Shown piece by piece: positions 1-6,997 of a DNA stretch of 7,681 nt. Position numbers and translations under genes: made by a program. The DNA is from Methanosaeta sp. UBA80. Its GTDB lineage: Archaea > Halobacteriota > Methanosarcinia > Methanotrichales > Methanotrichaceae. Numbering within the stretch: the first letter of the stretch is position 1; the number at the start of each line of letters is the position of its first letter. The stretch spans positions 3,519-11,199 of the forward strand of contig DAWB01000235.1 of the NCBI GenBank assembly GCA_002505805.1, read 5' to 3'. Below the pieces are notes generated by a model. That model saw only the letters and a program-made list of their open reading frames with translations, had not been told where the DNA came from and did no database searches.

Positions 1-277
1 CCTGAAGATCATCCTCACCATCTTTCGCATGGCCAAGACGGAAAATCCCATGTTCTACTTCGGCCTTATTGGCTCTTTCTTTGCCGCAGCCGGCTTTCTC
101 ATCGGTCTTTATGTGGCCAGGGACTGGCTTTACTATCGCATAGACCATATCCCTCTCACCATACTCACTGCCATTCTGATCATCGTGGGCTTCCAGCTAT
201 TCCTGATAGGCATGCAGGGCGATATGATGGCCTCCATGCACCGGGAGCTGATCCGGGAGCTGCACAGGAAGAAGTGA
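1..277 (+). CDS. Family 2 glycosyltransferase, C-terminal fragment (5' end outside window)
   Basis: The reading frame is open from the first complete codon (base 2) to the TGA at 275-277, giving about 91 residues of a protein that starts upstream. The visible part is a membrane tail: two hydrophobic segments (roughly from FYFGLIGSFF to LIGLYV, and from PLTILTAILI to LFLIGM) joined by a short polar loop with WLYYRIDHIP, then a basic, helical tail ending RELIRELHRKK. This arrangement, preceded by a short helix (LKIILTIFRMAKTENP), is typical of the C-terminus of GT2 dolichyl-phosphate-sugar-type glycosyltransferases of archaea and bacteria, whose catalytic GT-A domain lies N-terminal and on the cytoplasmic side. 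The catalytic DxD region is not in the window, so sugar and acceptor cannot be stated. An internal ATG at 29 is not the real start, because homologous sequence continues upstream of it. Family assignment is from recognition of the tail only. Confidence 0.72.
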   Translation, partial: LKIILTIFRMAKTENPMFYFGLIGSFFAAAGFLIGLYVARDWLYYRIDHIPLTILTAILIIVGFQLFLIGMQGDMMASMHRELIRELHRKK

Positions 278-292
278 TTGCACAGGAAGAAG
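261..292. repeat. Short tandem direct repeat across the glycosyltransferase stop codon
   Basis: The 14-mer TGCACAGGAAGAAG occurs at 261-274 and again at 279-292, an 18-bp period with TGAT between copies. The first copy encodes the final residues and runs into the TGA stop; the second lies just after it. Immediately upstream, CCGGGAGCTG is also repeated at 241-250 and 253-262 with a 12-bp period, encoding REL-REL. The pattern looks like replication slippage at the gene end. Confidence 0.85.
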
Positions 293-312
293 TTTTTTTA
301 GATTCCTTCTTC
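286..312 (+). terminator. T-tract transcription terminator after the glycosyltransferase gene
   Basis: A run of seven T (293-299) begins 16 bases after the stop codon, which suits archaeal RNA polymerase termination on the coding strand. It lies in the loop of a possible 7-bp hairpin (GAAGAAG at 286-292 with CTTCTTC at 306-312). The hairpin is probably incidental, since archaeal termination depends mainly on the T-tract. The next gene downstream is on the other strand, so termination here makes sense. Confidence 0.5.
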
Positions 313-345
313 GGATCATTCAGGAAATGCTCTCAGCAGTTCCCG

Positions 346-358
346 AAAAAAGAAAAAA
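346..358 (-). terminator. T-tract terminator for the minus-strand exported-protein operon
   Basis: Read on the minus strand, the sequence is T6-C-T6, starting 16 bases past the stop codon of the large peptidase-like gene. It is the obvious termination signal of the minus-strand unit. With the plus-strand T-tract at 293-299, it makes the 97-bp convergent gap a two-sided terminator region. Confidence 0.55.
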
Positions 359-374
359 TGGAGCTTCCGGTGTC

Positions 375-3300
375 TCAGCGAAACTCCAGTCTGGCATCGT
401 CCATGGCCTCGAAGAGGTAGGCCATCCCCGGCATAAGGGTCTCGTTCTCGCCCAGATGGGTCCAGCCTGAGGGCTCATACTTCCAGACGAAGGCGGAGAC
501 CATTCCCTCATCCACCGCCTCAGGATAGCTGTATCTCTTATGCTTGACATTGACGGTGATGTTCTCCAGGGCCACGGTCTGGTTCACAGGAAGGCCCACC
601 ATATTCCAGCCGGGATGCAGATCCAGGCGATGGGGGAGGTCCACCGGCTTTCCGGCTATCTCCAAGGTGAAGTTGTCCGAGCTGTCTATGAGCAGCCCCT
701 CACCGGGATAGAAGCTGGTCACATTTACCAGTTCTCCATCCTTCATATTAAAATCCCAGCCCTGGCCGGCTATGGTGAATATGCTGCGATAGGGCTTGTT
801 GGACAGGTACTTTGATGCCTTTGGATCATTGGGCCGGAGATAAATGGATACGGCATTCCAGCCAGCTGTGATGTTGATGCTCTGGAGCTGGCCGGGGATG
901 ATCACATACTCGATTGAAAATCTCCTCTCTTCACCCAGCCTGGGCCGGATCACAGGCCACATCACCTTCTTTTTATCACCAATGACATATTCGTCATGCC
1001 AGACGGTCAGTCCATCCTCCTTGACCACTACCTTGTCGGCGTCTTTAGGAAGCAGGGCCTCGCCTATGATCGCCGGAGGGGCATTGAGACTTAGAGTGCC
1101 TCCGTTGCTATCGCTCTCAATCCAGTATACCCAGTCGGTAGCGCTCTCGTTTTCAGGAGTTATGGATGTCTCGACAAAGCTGGCATTATCTATGGTTGCA
1201 TTGGAGGGCAAGGTTTTGATGCGGTAGGGGAGAGCAGGCGACCGGGGCAGATAAGGCCGGAAGCTGGGGTCGCCCAGCATCATATCCATATAAGCAGTCT
1301 GATTTAGCATCTCAGAGATGGACTCATCCCAATCGGGCAGGCTCTCATCGTAGTCCGATATCTCTTTAATGTTCTCTGCTCCCTGAAACTTCAGGCGGTA
1401 GAGGTTATCGGCTTCAAGCACCGCTTCTCCCACCGTGGCATTCTCATAAACCAGAGATTGATAAAATCTCTTGATATAGTCCTCGGAGAGGAAGATCCAG
1501 GAGAGGGAGGACTCACCAATATAATTAACCGCCCCGGCCCGGATAAAGGAAAGGGCAATGGAATCCTCAAGTTTGAGAGGGATGTACATCCTGGTTCCGG
1601 TCACATTGATATAATATCCTTTCAGATTCGCAGTGACACAGGCATCGGTTGTGGTGGTCTGGGGAGATAAGATTAGGTCTTTTACATGGCCTGCGGTGAG
1701 AGTGACATCCATCATCGACCAATCCGATAGCCCCCACTGGTCTTCAGAGCCGTGATTGTTGAAGGTGACTATATTCTGGCCGTTGTTCATCTGGGAGACG
1801 GCCTGCTGGTAGGTGGCTTCCTCGTAGCGCAGGTCTTTGACCTCCAGTCCCCCATCCCTCAGATAATCCCTGATTCTCATGGCTATGGGCGACTGGGGGA
1901 AGGAGAGAGGAGGCGAAGAGATGACCAGAGCACTCTTCTTCCAGGAGCCGTTCAATTGATCGTAGGCCAGGGTTCTGGCCAGAAGCTGGGATGCATCATA
2001 AACCGAGAGGGCCATGATCCTTCCCACTGCTACCTTGCTGTAGTTGCCCTCGTCCAGGAAGAGCTGATAATCCCGGAAGATCTCGTACTCCATGACCTCG
2101 TCAACCTTCTGGGTCAGGCCGGTGGATATCAATGGCATCGATCCGGGATCTCCTACCACCATCAGATAGCGGGGAGAGATCTTTAGATCCTCGACCTTCT
2201 GATTCAGCGACTCCTCCTCGGCAGATGGATCGATCTGCTGGGGGTCGCTGGCCACATCCAGCAGAGCTGCCCGGCGGGCTGCCGCTGCGGCGGGAGCCAG
2301 CAGGGAGAGGCGCGGTACCTTGGTATGGCTGAAAGCGGTGATATTCAATGCCGGAGTGTTGGATAGAACTTCTACGGTGTAATTCTTGGTTTTGCGGACA
2401 GCACCATCTCCTGCCTCGATATTAAATGTCCATCTTCCAGGGGTGAGCATCTGCACCTGAACATCATAGAGCTTATCCGGCTCCATATCAGTGATCTCCA
2501 GCCTGCCGCTACCCCGCTCCGGGCTGTAGAGATTGATGGCGGTGTAAGCCGCCTCACGGTCCAGGCTCCAGGAGATGTTGGTCCTGCCGGAATAGATCCA
2601 GACGGGATAGGTCAGATTTATGGCCGGAGGATCATCCAGGTTCCTCAAAGTATGATTGTAGGAGTATCCCTCATAGGCTACAGTGGCCCCCCGATCCAGC
2701 CCATCTTCCCAGCCAGAGTCCATGGGATAGAGCAGCTCCACATCCACATTCAGGCTGGATGACTGACCGGGCTCAAGGCGGCTTATGCTCCAGCGAAGCA
2801 GGGAGCCGTTGAGGAAGGAATTCACAGCATCGGAGGGCTGTCCGCTGTAGGGATCGGTTATATTGACCTGGCCAGCATCCGCTCGGGGCCATTTTATGAG
2901 GCGGCCCATGGGGAAGGTGTCCAGCAGCCTCACACCGAGGAGCCTCTCTTTTCCGGTGTTGCTGAGGGTGATATTGAGCCTGACGATCTGGCCTATCTCC
3001 TCCGCCGGAACCTGGCTCGGGCTCAATTCCATTCTCACCAGCAGATCCTCTGCAAAGGTCCTTTTAACCGATGGACTGGACTGGGGCAGGAGCAGAGATA
3101 GGTCTCGGGAGTTGGCATAAACCACCATATCCGGGCTCTCGCCTCTCCGCCTCATCTCCTCGATGAGCATTCTCTCTGATGCATCCTGCCAGGTGATATT
3201 CATCCGGCTCAAGTTCTCTTTGATCTTAGCGGAGATGGGCCCGGCCAGGGCTGCATTTCTGACCCCCAGACGCTGAACAGCCGCCTCAGTCTCGAACGGC

Positions 3301-4730
3301 ATCTGCTCGCCTACATATAGAACAGGCCAGTTGAGATAAGAGGCAATGGGTGCGGCAGTTAGAGCGGCGCTATAATTCTCGCCTATGATCACAGCTCCCG
3401 GGGAACTCTTCCAGCGCCGGCTGATCTTCTCCGCCAGATCATAGCTATTATTGGCCTCTAGCTTCCGGTCATATTTCCAGGAGACATTGCCTATGGCCAG
3501 GCTCTCTCCCTCCATCTGTCCCAGCAGCCAGTTGGCTGCCGGCGATGGCGGCTCCAGCTCCGCCCAGAATGGGGTATGGACCACATCAAACTCAAAGGCC
3601 AGGCCGTATGCTCCGAAGCTATTCAGGTCCTCCACATATCTTACCGCACCCTCCACATTCTGGGTGGATAGAATATAGGCCAGGTAATCGTCGCTCAGTC
3701 GGACATAAACCGGCTTTTCACTGAGAAGGCAGACCTCACCCACCTCCTGAGCGGAGAGCGGAGAGATCACCATGAAGTCCGCTGCCTGAGATATCCGGGC
3801 GAAGTTATATCCCTGAACCCGGTCGAAGGGTTTATCCAGGGCCGCTGCCAGTTTGACCGGGCCGAGATCGGTGGTTATATTGCGAGCATAATCTACGATT
3901 TCCATGACCTGGTCCTGCTTCCACTGCCTCCATCTCTCCAGGTTGTAGCTGTTGGAATAAACTTTGCTCAAGTCTATACCGGTATCCTGATAGAACTTTT
4001 CTTTGCAGAAATTGCAGTAACAGTAATTCTCATCTTGAAATCCGAAATTGTAAAGGACCACGCCGTCTGCTTTGTAGTCGTCGATCAGCGTCTCGATGTA
4101 ATTGTAGAGGTTATCCTTTGCCCCCTGGTTGACCGGGCAGTACAGGGTGGCATTTCCACCTATATCGGGATTGGCAACCTGAAGCAGACTTCTGTCGATT
4201 CCGGAGTTGCTGCTTATGGGAAGATCAAGGCCAGCCTCAGCCAGCATGACATCTATGGCTTCAGGCAGCTTTGATAATTCCTCCAAGGAGGCTTTCTCGG
4301 CAGAGAGAGGGACCTCCAGGCCTGCGGTGATATAAACCTTGAGGCCGTCTTTATGAGCCGACTCGGTCAGATCCTTTACCTTATCTCCGGACCCATGAAT
4401 GGTTATGGCGCTGATGTTGGCGCTCTTAAATGCGCTCAATATGGCCGGCGCTCCATATCTCTCCAGATCGGACTGCTCCACCCATCCGTTTCTCTCCCCG
4501 GCCTGGACCTCTTGAGGAAGAACCAATAGGGGAGTCCTGACAGTCTCATTCTCCTCGGACCATATGGCAAGAGGCGTTGCAGCTATGGCAGTGTGCCAGT
4601 CGTCTGCTCCTATCAGGATCACATCCTCGATCTCGCCCTTAACTCCCCTCTCCAGGGGGCGATCATCTGATAGCGCCTGCCCGATGCAGGATATGATCAA
4701 TATGAATAGCAATGGATGTTGCAGCTTCAT
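375..4730 (-). CDS. Exported multidomain protein with gingipain-like (C25) cysteine peptidase domain
   Basis: This 1451-residue protein has a Sec signal peptide (hydrophobic residues 7-20, cleavage likely after ALS at 21). CWB2-like sequence is seen at about 36-72 (ILIGADDWHTAIAATPLA) and 429-507 (AVIIGENYSAALTAAPIA, later LG then AGP). Between them, about 90-395 resembles a glycoside-hydrolase-like TIM barrel with a CxCxxC motif (C237, C239, C242). A DUF11/NEW3-like beta domain spans about 565-680 and a second beta domain about 697-790. The C25-type caspase-fold domain spans about 830-1090: YLMVVGD at 855-861, VGR ending at 904, NHGSE with His993, DAC with Cys1031, and AGAVNYIGES at 1065-1074. 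The 38-residue His-Cys spacing is close to that of gingipain R. The C-terminus holds two related modules with GWN at W1291 and W1375. There are about thirty NxS/T sequons and no C-terminal membrane anchor. The ATG overlaps the upstream TGA as ATGA, behind a GAGGTGA site. Peptidase activity is inferred from motifs; substrate is unknown. Confidence 0.85.
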   Translation of the reverse strand: MKLQHPLLFILIISCIGQALSDDRPLERGVKGEIEDVILIGADDWHTAIAATPLAIWSEENETVRTPLLVLPQEVQAGERNGWVEQSDLERYGAPAILSAFKSANISAITIHGSGDKVKDLTESAHKDGLKVYITAGLEVPLSAEKASLEELSKLPEAIDVMLAEAGLDLPISSNSGIDRSLLQVANPDIGGNATLYCPVNQGAKDNLYNYIETLIDDYKADGVVLYNFGFQDENYCYCNFCKEKFYQDTGIDLSKVYSNSYNLERWRQWKQDQVMEIVDYARNITTDLGPVKLAAALDKPFDRVQGYNFARISQAADFMVISPLSAQEVGEVCLLSEKPVYVRLSDDYLAYILSTQNVEGAVRYVEDLNSFGAYGLAFEFDVVHTPFWAELEPPSPAANWLLGQMEGESLAIGNVSWKYDRKLEANNSYDLAEKISRRWKSSPGAVIIGENYSAALTAAPIASYLNWPVLYVGEQMPFETEAAVQRLGVRNAALAGPISAKIKENLSRMNITWQDASERMLIEEMRRRGESPDMVVYANSRDLSLLLPQSSPSVKRTFAEDLLVRMELSPSQVPAEEIGQIVRLNITLSNTGKERLLGVRLLDTFPMGRLIKWPRADAGQVNITDPYSGQPSDAVNSFLNGSLLRWSISRLEPGQSSSLNVDVELLYPMDSGWEDGLDRGATVAYEGYSYNHTLRNLDDPPAINLTYPVWIYSGRTNISWSLDREAAYTAINLYSPERGSGRLEITDMEPDKLYDVQVQMLTPGRWTFNIEAGDGAVRKTKNYTVEVLSNTPALNITAFSHTKVPRLSLLAPAAAAARRAALLDVASDPQQIDPSAEEESLNQKVEDLKISPRYLMVVGDPGSMPLISTGLTQKVDEVMEYEIFRDYQLFLDEGNYSKVAVGRIMALSVYDASQLLARTLAYDQLNGSWKKSALVISSPPLSFPQSPIAMRIRDYLRDGGLEVKDLRYEEATYQQAVSQMNNGQNIVTFNNHGSEDQWGLSDWSMMDVTLTAGHVKDLILSPQTTTTDACVTANLKGYYINVTGTRMYIPLKLEDSIALSFIRAGAVNYIGESSLSWIFLSEDYIKRFYQSLVYENATVGEAVLEADNLYRLKFQGAENIKEISDYDESLPDWDESISEMLNQTAYMDMMLGDPSFRPYLPRSPALPYRIKTLPSNATIDNASFVETSITPENESATDWVYWIESDSNGGTLSLNAPPAIIGEALLPKDADKVVVKEDGLTVWHDEYVIGDKKKVMWPVIRPRLGEERRFSIEYVIIPGQLQSINITAGWNAVSIYLRPNDPKASKYLSNKPYRSIFTIAGQGWDFNMKDGELVNVTSFYPGEGLLIDSSDNFTLEIAGKPVDLPHRLDLHPGWNMVGLPVNQTVALENITVNVKHKRYSYPEAVDEGMVSAFVWKYEPSGWTHLGENETLMPGMAYLFEAMDDARLEFR

Positions 4731-6313
4731 GCTCTCACCTCTTCGGTTTCAATGCCTGCATCATTAAGGGGCTGGAGATATCTCATATCGATATCGCCGA
4801 TATAGAGGGCCTTATTCAGGGTGATATTTTTTCCGGCCAACTCGGCCACTGCAGCCTTGGCTTTTTCTGTGGCCTGGCCCTGGCAGACCACCATGGGCAT
4901 GCCGGAGGCTTGGGCTATTTGATAAGCCCGGAATAGGTCTGGCGAAGTGGTGCCGCATAAAACCGCACTCTCGCTTCCATTGATCCAGATATCAGCCGCA
5001 TAAATCCAGGACTGCTCATAGAGGCTGTCCCCCCCAATACGTTTTATGCCGGCGTCATTGAGATTCCCTTCTACATCATCTGAGACTATGGATTCATTTC
5101 CCAGAATCAAAACCTCGGAGTATTCCTGCAGCTTCTCCAGGTCCTCACTTTGTATCCTGCCCTTTTCAGTGGTGATGAGATCAAAATCAACTGTTTCATT
5201 GCCCATGCGGCTGGCGGAGACGATTGTGCTGTAGAGGAAGTCGTCTCCGGTCAGCACAACCATGCCCTTGGGCTGGACCACATTTATTGTGGCGGTCTCC
5301 TCGGGCATGGGAATGCCGTGGGAGTCCATGAGCCTGAATATGAGCGGATATTCGCCGCCACTCGAGGCCAGCATGGTGAAATTGGCAATTCCCGGCCTCT
5401 TTGGTCCGACTTTGACAATCTGGGCGGAAGGTATGACCATGAGATCTGATGGCGTGATTATTCCCACCATCACCTCTTCCTCAACATCAAGGAGGATTTT
5501 GAAGGACCCTTTATAGGTCCGATTGACCACCAGCGTCTCCGGCACTCTGATATCCACACTGTATCCCCGGACCTCCACGGCGAAGCTTACTATAGCCTCT
5601 ACAGAGGAGTTCTTCGACCTGTTGCCGAGGGAGGTGGCGGTGATGGTGAGATTCTCCCTGCGTCCAGGCTTAGTGGTTTCTATGTGCAGTTTCATGCTGT
5701 GAGTAGCAGACGGATCCAGCGCCAGGTCATAGGGAAACTCCACCGTCTCTTCGCCGTCCAAGAGGCTGGCACTCCAGCCTTCCGGGAGCGGTCCGCAATC
5801 TATGGAGGCCACATCACGAAATGCGCCCAGATTATTGACCGCCAGATCGAATTCCGCTATATCCTCGGCTCCGGCAGAGATGTCAGCGGACTTGGCATCG
5901 TTTATGGTCATGCTCATTCCGTAGCTCTCCTGGGCGATGGCCGTCAAATCGAATTCGATTCTTATGGGAATAGACGGCGGTGCACTGTCCAGCAGGTATA
6001 GAAATCCGGTATAACTTCCCGGCTTGGTCTCCGGCGGCAAAACAAAAAAGATCTTTATCTCAGTTTCATCTTCGGGAACAAGCGGCTCCTCCTCGGGCAT
6101 ATCCAGGAATATGTAGCCTTTGGCGGTCCCGCTCATCTCCGTCTTGGAGATCTCATGGATGGTGGAGTCCCCGGTATTGGTCACCTTAAGAGTTCTTTCC
6201 ACCAGGTCGCCGGGATGGAGCACCACATCGAACCTATCTTTGTCTGGAGACAGCTGGGCAGAGCTGACTGCAGCAAGCAGGAACAGAATAACAATTGGGT
6301 ATATTGGCCTCAT
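4727..6313 (-). CDS. Exported protein with NEW3-like beta domains and C-terminal CWB2-like region
   Basis: From the ATG at 6313 the protein has 528 residues. It begins with a textbook signal peptide (MRPIYPIVILFLLAAVSSAQ). The first 345 or so residues look like serial beta-sandwich domains of the NEW3/Ig-like type. The first begins near FDVVLHPGDLVERTLKVTNTG and includes the typical KPGSYTGFLYL strand pair; a second has LPEGWSASL. From about residue 351 the sequence changes to CWB2-like alpha/beta: VLILGNESIVSDDV, then IGGDSLYEQSWIYAADIW, then AVLCGTTSPDLFRAYQIAQA and LYIGDIDMRYLQPLNDAGI. This matches the family order (R-x-G-G/A-x-x-R-Y, then a GxxxxDA-type helix start, then a VxIxG strand). 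Nine NxS/T sequons are present and there is no C-terminal membrane helix. An in-frame GTG at 6334 would add seven residues before the signal peptide; the ATG was preferred because GTGGTG lies just upstream and the signal peptide then has normal length. A surface role is likely, possibly as partner of the downstream peptidase-like protein. Confidence 0.82.
   Translation of the reverse strand: MRPIYPIVILFLLAAVSSAQLSPDKDRFDVVLHPGDLVERTLKVTNTGDSTIHEISKTEMSGTAKGYIFLDMPEEEPLVPEDETEIKIFFVLPPETKPGSYTGFLYLLDSAPPSIPIRIEFDLTAIAQESYGMSMTINDAKSADISAGAEDIAEFDLAVNNLGAFRDVASIDCGPLPEGWSASLLDGEETVEFPYDLALDPSATHSMKLHIETTKPGRRENLTITATSLGNRSKNSSVEAIVSFAVEVRGYSVDIRVPETLVVNRTYKGSFKILLDVEEEVMVGIITPSDLMVIPSAQIVKVGPKRPGIANFTMLASSGGEYPLIFRLMDSHGIPMPEETATINVVQPKGMVVLTGDDFLYSTIVSASRMGNETVDFDLITTEKGRIQSEDLEKLQEYSEVLILGNESIVSDDVEGNLNDAGIKRIGGDSLYEQSWIYAADIWINGSESAVLCGTTSPDLFRAYQIAQASGMPMVVCQGQATEKAKAAVAELAGKNITLNKALYIGDIDMRYLQPLNDAGIETEEVRA
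4731..4741 (-). promoter_or_regulatory. Strong Shine-Dalgarno for translational coupling of the peptidase-like gene
   Basis: On the minus strand the sequence before the ATG reads AGAGGTGAGAGC. The GAGGTGA core is complementary to the 3' end of archaeal 16S rRNA and lies about four bases before the ATG. It sits within the last codons (EEVRA) of the upstream gene, and stop and start overlap as ATGA at 4727-4730. This fixes the downstream start and implies reinitiation or coupling. Confidence 0.75.
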
Positions 6314-6369
6314 CAAACACCACACTGCTGGCACGATCCGGATTTTGCCATAGTTGCTATCCCACTTTC

Positions 6370-6410
6370 GTTTACCGTTTTAAGTTCTCTCCCAAAGGAA
6401 TAAATAACCT
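6370..6410. promoter_or_regulatory. Divergent AT-rich promoter region (TATA-like elements)
   Basis: The gap between the minus-strand ATG (6313) and the plus-strand TTG (6461) contains its AT-rich stretches here. For the plus strand, AAAGGAATAAATAA (6394-6407) resembles a purine-rich BRE followed by a TATA box and would place transcription start near 6428-6434. For the minus strand, CTTAAAACG (about 6377-6385) could be a box A, giving a leader of about 40 bases; TTATTTATT, the complement of the plus-strand box, is an alternative. Neither is a perfect archaeal consensus, so this is an inference from position and composition. Confidence 0.38.
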
Positions 6411-6450
6411 TCTGCTTCTTACAGCCTTATTATGCAAAACAAGCAGTCAT

Positions 6451-6455
6451 AGGTG
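6451..6455 (+). promoter_or_regulatory. Shine-Dalgarno deciding the TTG start of the DUF2240 gene
   Basis: AGGTG ends five bases before TTG at 6461. No in-frame ATG or GTG lies between the promoter region and this TTG, and the only nearby ATG (6432) is in another frame and stops after six codons. The site therefore supports TTG as the start. Confidence 0.6.
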
Positions 6456-6460
6456 TTTGC

Positions 6461-6964
6461 TTGGAGCCTGAGAAAGCAATTCTGGTGGCCACGCCCTTCA
6501 AGAAGCGGGGCAAGAGCAGTCTGAAGATCAGCGATTTTATATTCGCTCTCTCCCTGGACCTGAAATGGGGGCCGCCGGAGAAGGTGAGATCCCTTCTAAG
6601 GGAAGCAGAAGCTGAGGGCATGGTAAAGATGGATGAGCAGATGGTCGATGCTCTCTTTGATCCGGCTGCAGTGGAGGTTCCCCTGGGATTCAAGCCCTCT
6701 ACCGAGGAGGGGATACTGGATCAGGGAATCAGGCTGATCACCTCGCATACCGGCATGAGCCGAAAAGAGGTCATAGCAGCCGCCAACGAAAAGCAGGATT
6801 CCCTGAAAAAGCTGGTGGAACTGGATGCTGTGGTCCTGCTCCTGGCCCGGGAGATGGGCATTGATGTGCGAGAGCTGGCCGGCCAGGCCTATCAGAACCT
6901 TCTGGCCCGGGCCGGGGATCAAAGCAAAGTGTGCGATGGGGATGCAAAAGGCATAACTCAATGA
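6461..6964 (+). CDS. DUF2240 family protein, archaeal, function unknown (COG3612-type)
   Basis: This 167-residue soluble protein starts at TTG behind AGGTG. The N-terminal half is the part I recognise as DUF2240: a short strand (AILVATPFKKRGK), then LKISDFIFALSLDLKWGPPEKVRSLL and EAEGMVKMDEQMVDALFDP, up to about residue 80. The pattern is winged-helix-like, with a helix carrying the conserved SLDLKW segment. The C-terminal half (about 84-150) is helical and charged, including LLAREMGIDVRELAGQAYQNLLAR. There is no signal peptide or membrane segment, so it should be cytoplasmic. The family is confined to archaea and has no established function; a nucleic-acid-binding role is only a guess from the predicted fold. 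It is the first gene of a three-gene plus-strand run and lies 33 bp before the next. Length is ordinary for the family, with a slightly extended tail after residue 150. Confidence 0.8.
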   Translation: MEPEKAILVATPFKKRGKSSLKISDFIFALSLDLKWGPPEKVRSLLREAEAEGMVKMDEQMVDALFDPAAVEVPLGFKPSTEEGILDQGIRLITSHTGMSRKEVIAAANEKQDSLKKLVELDAVVLLLAREMGIDVRELAGQAYQNLLARAGDQSKVCDGDAKGITQ

Positions 6965-6997
6965 TTAAATCGATTTTAGCTGCATCAGAAGGTCTTT

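Noticed and set aside
1752..2186. Plus-strand 144-codon open frame opposite the peptidase domain
   Set aside because: The minus-strand frame there carries clear C25 motifs, and the plus-strand translation shows no recognisable domain or ribosome site. It is a shadow.
375..4730. Lipobox-like IISC at residues 12-15 of the large exported protein
   Set aside because: It would leave a very short hydrophobic core, and a normal signal peptidase site (ALS, residues 19-21) follows. A lipoprotein is less likely than an ordinary Sec-exported protein.
4785..4794. Palindrome ATATCGATAT with nearby GATATC copies
   Set aside because: It falls in codons for the IGDIDM segment of a well-supported gene; short repeats of this size are expected from the Ile/Asp codons.
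5947..5960. Perfect 14-bp palindrome AATCGAATTCGATT
   Set aside because: It lies inside the coding sequence of the NEW3/CWB2 protein and encodes ordinary residues (IEFDL). There is no second copy or promoter context to suggest an operator.
6432..6452. Six-codon leader frame (MQNKQS) before the DUF2240 gene
   Set aside because: It has no ribosome binding site, probably starts at or near the transcription start, and its stop overlaps the Shine-Dalgarno of the real gene. Nothing suggests an attenuator.
6596..6961. Minus-strand 121-codon open frame opposite the DUF2240 gene
   Set aside because: The plus strand encodes a recognised archaeal family in this interval with a supported start; the opposite frame has no family features.
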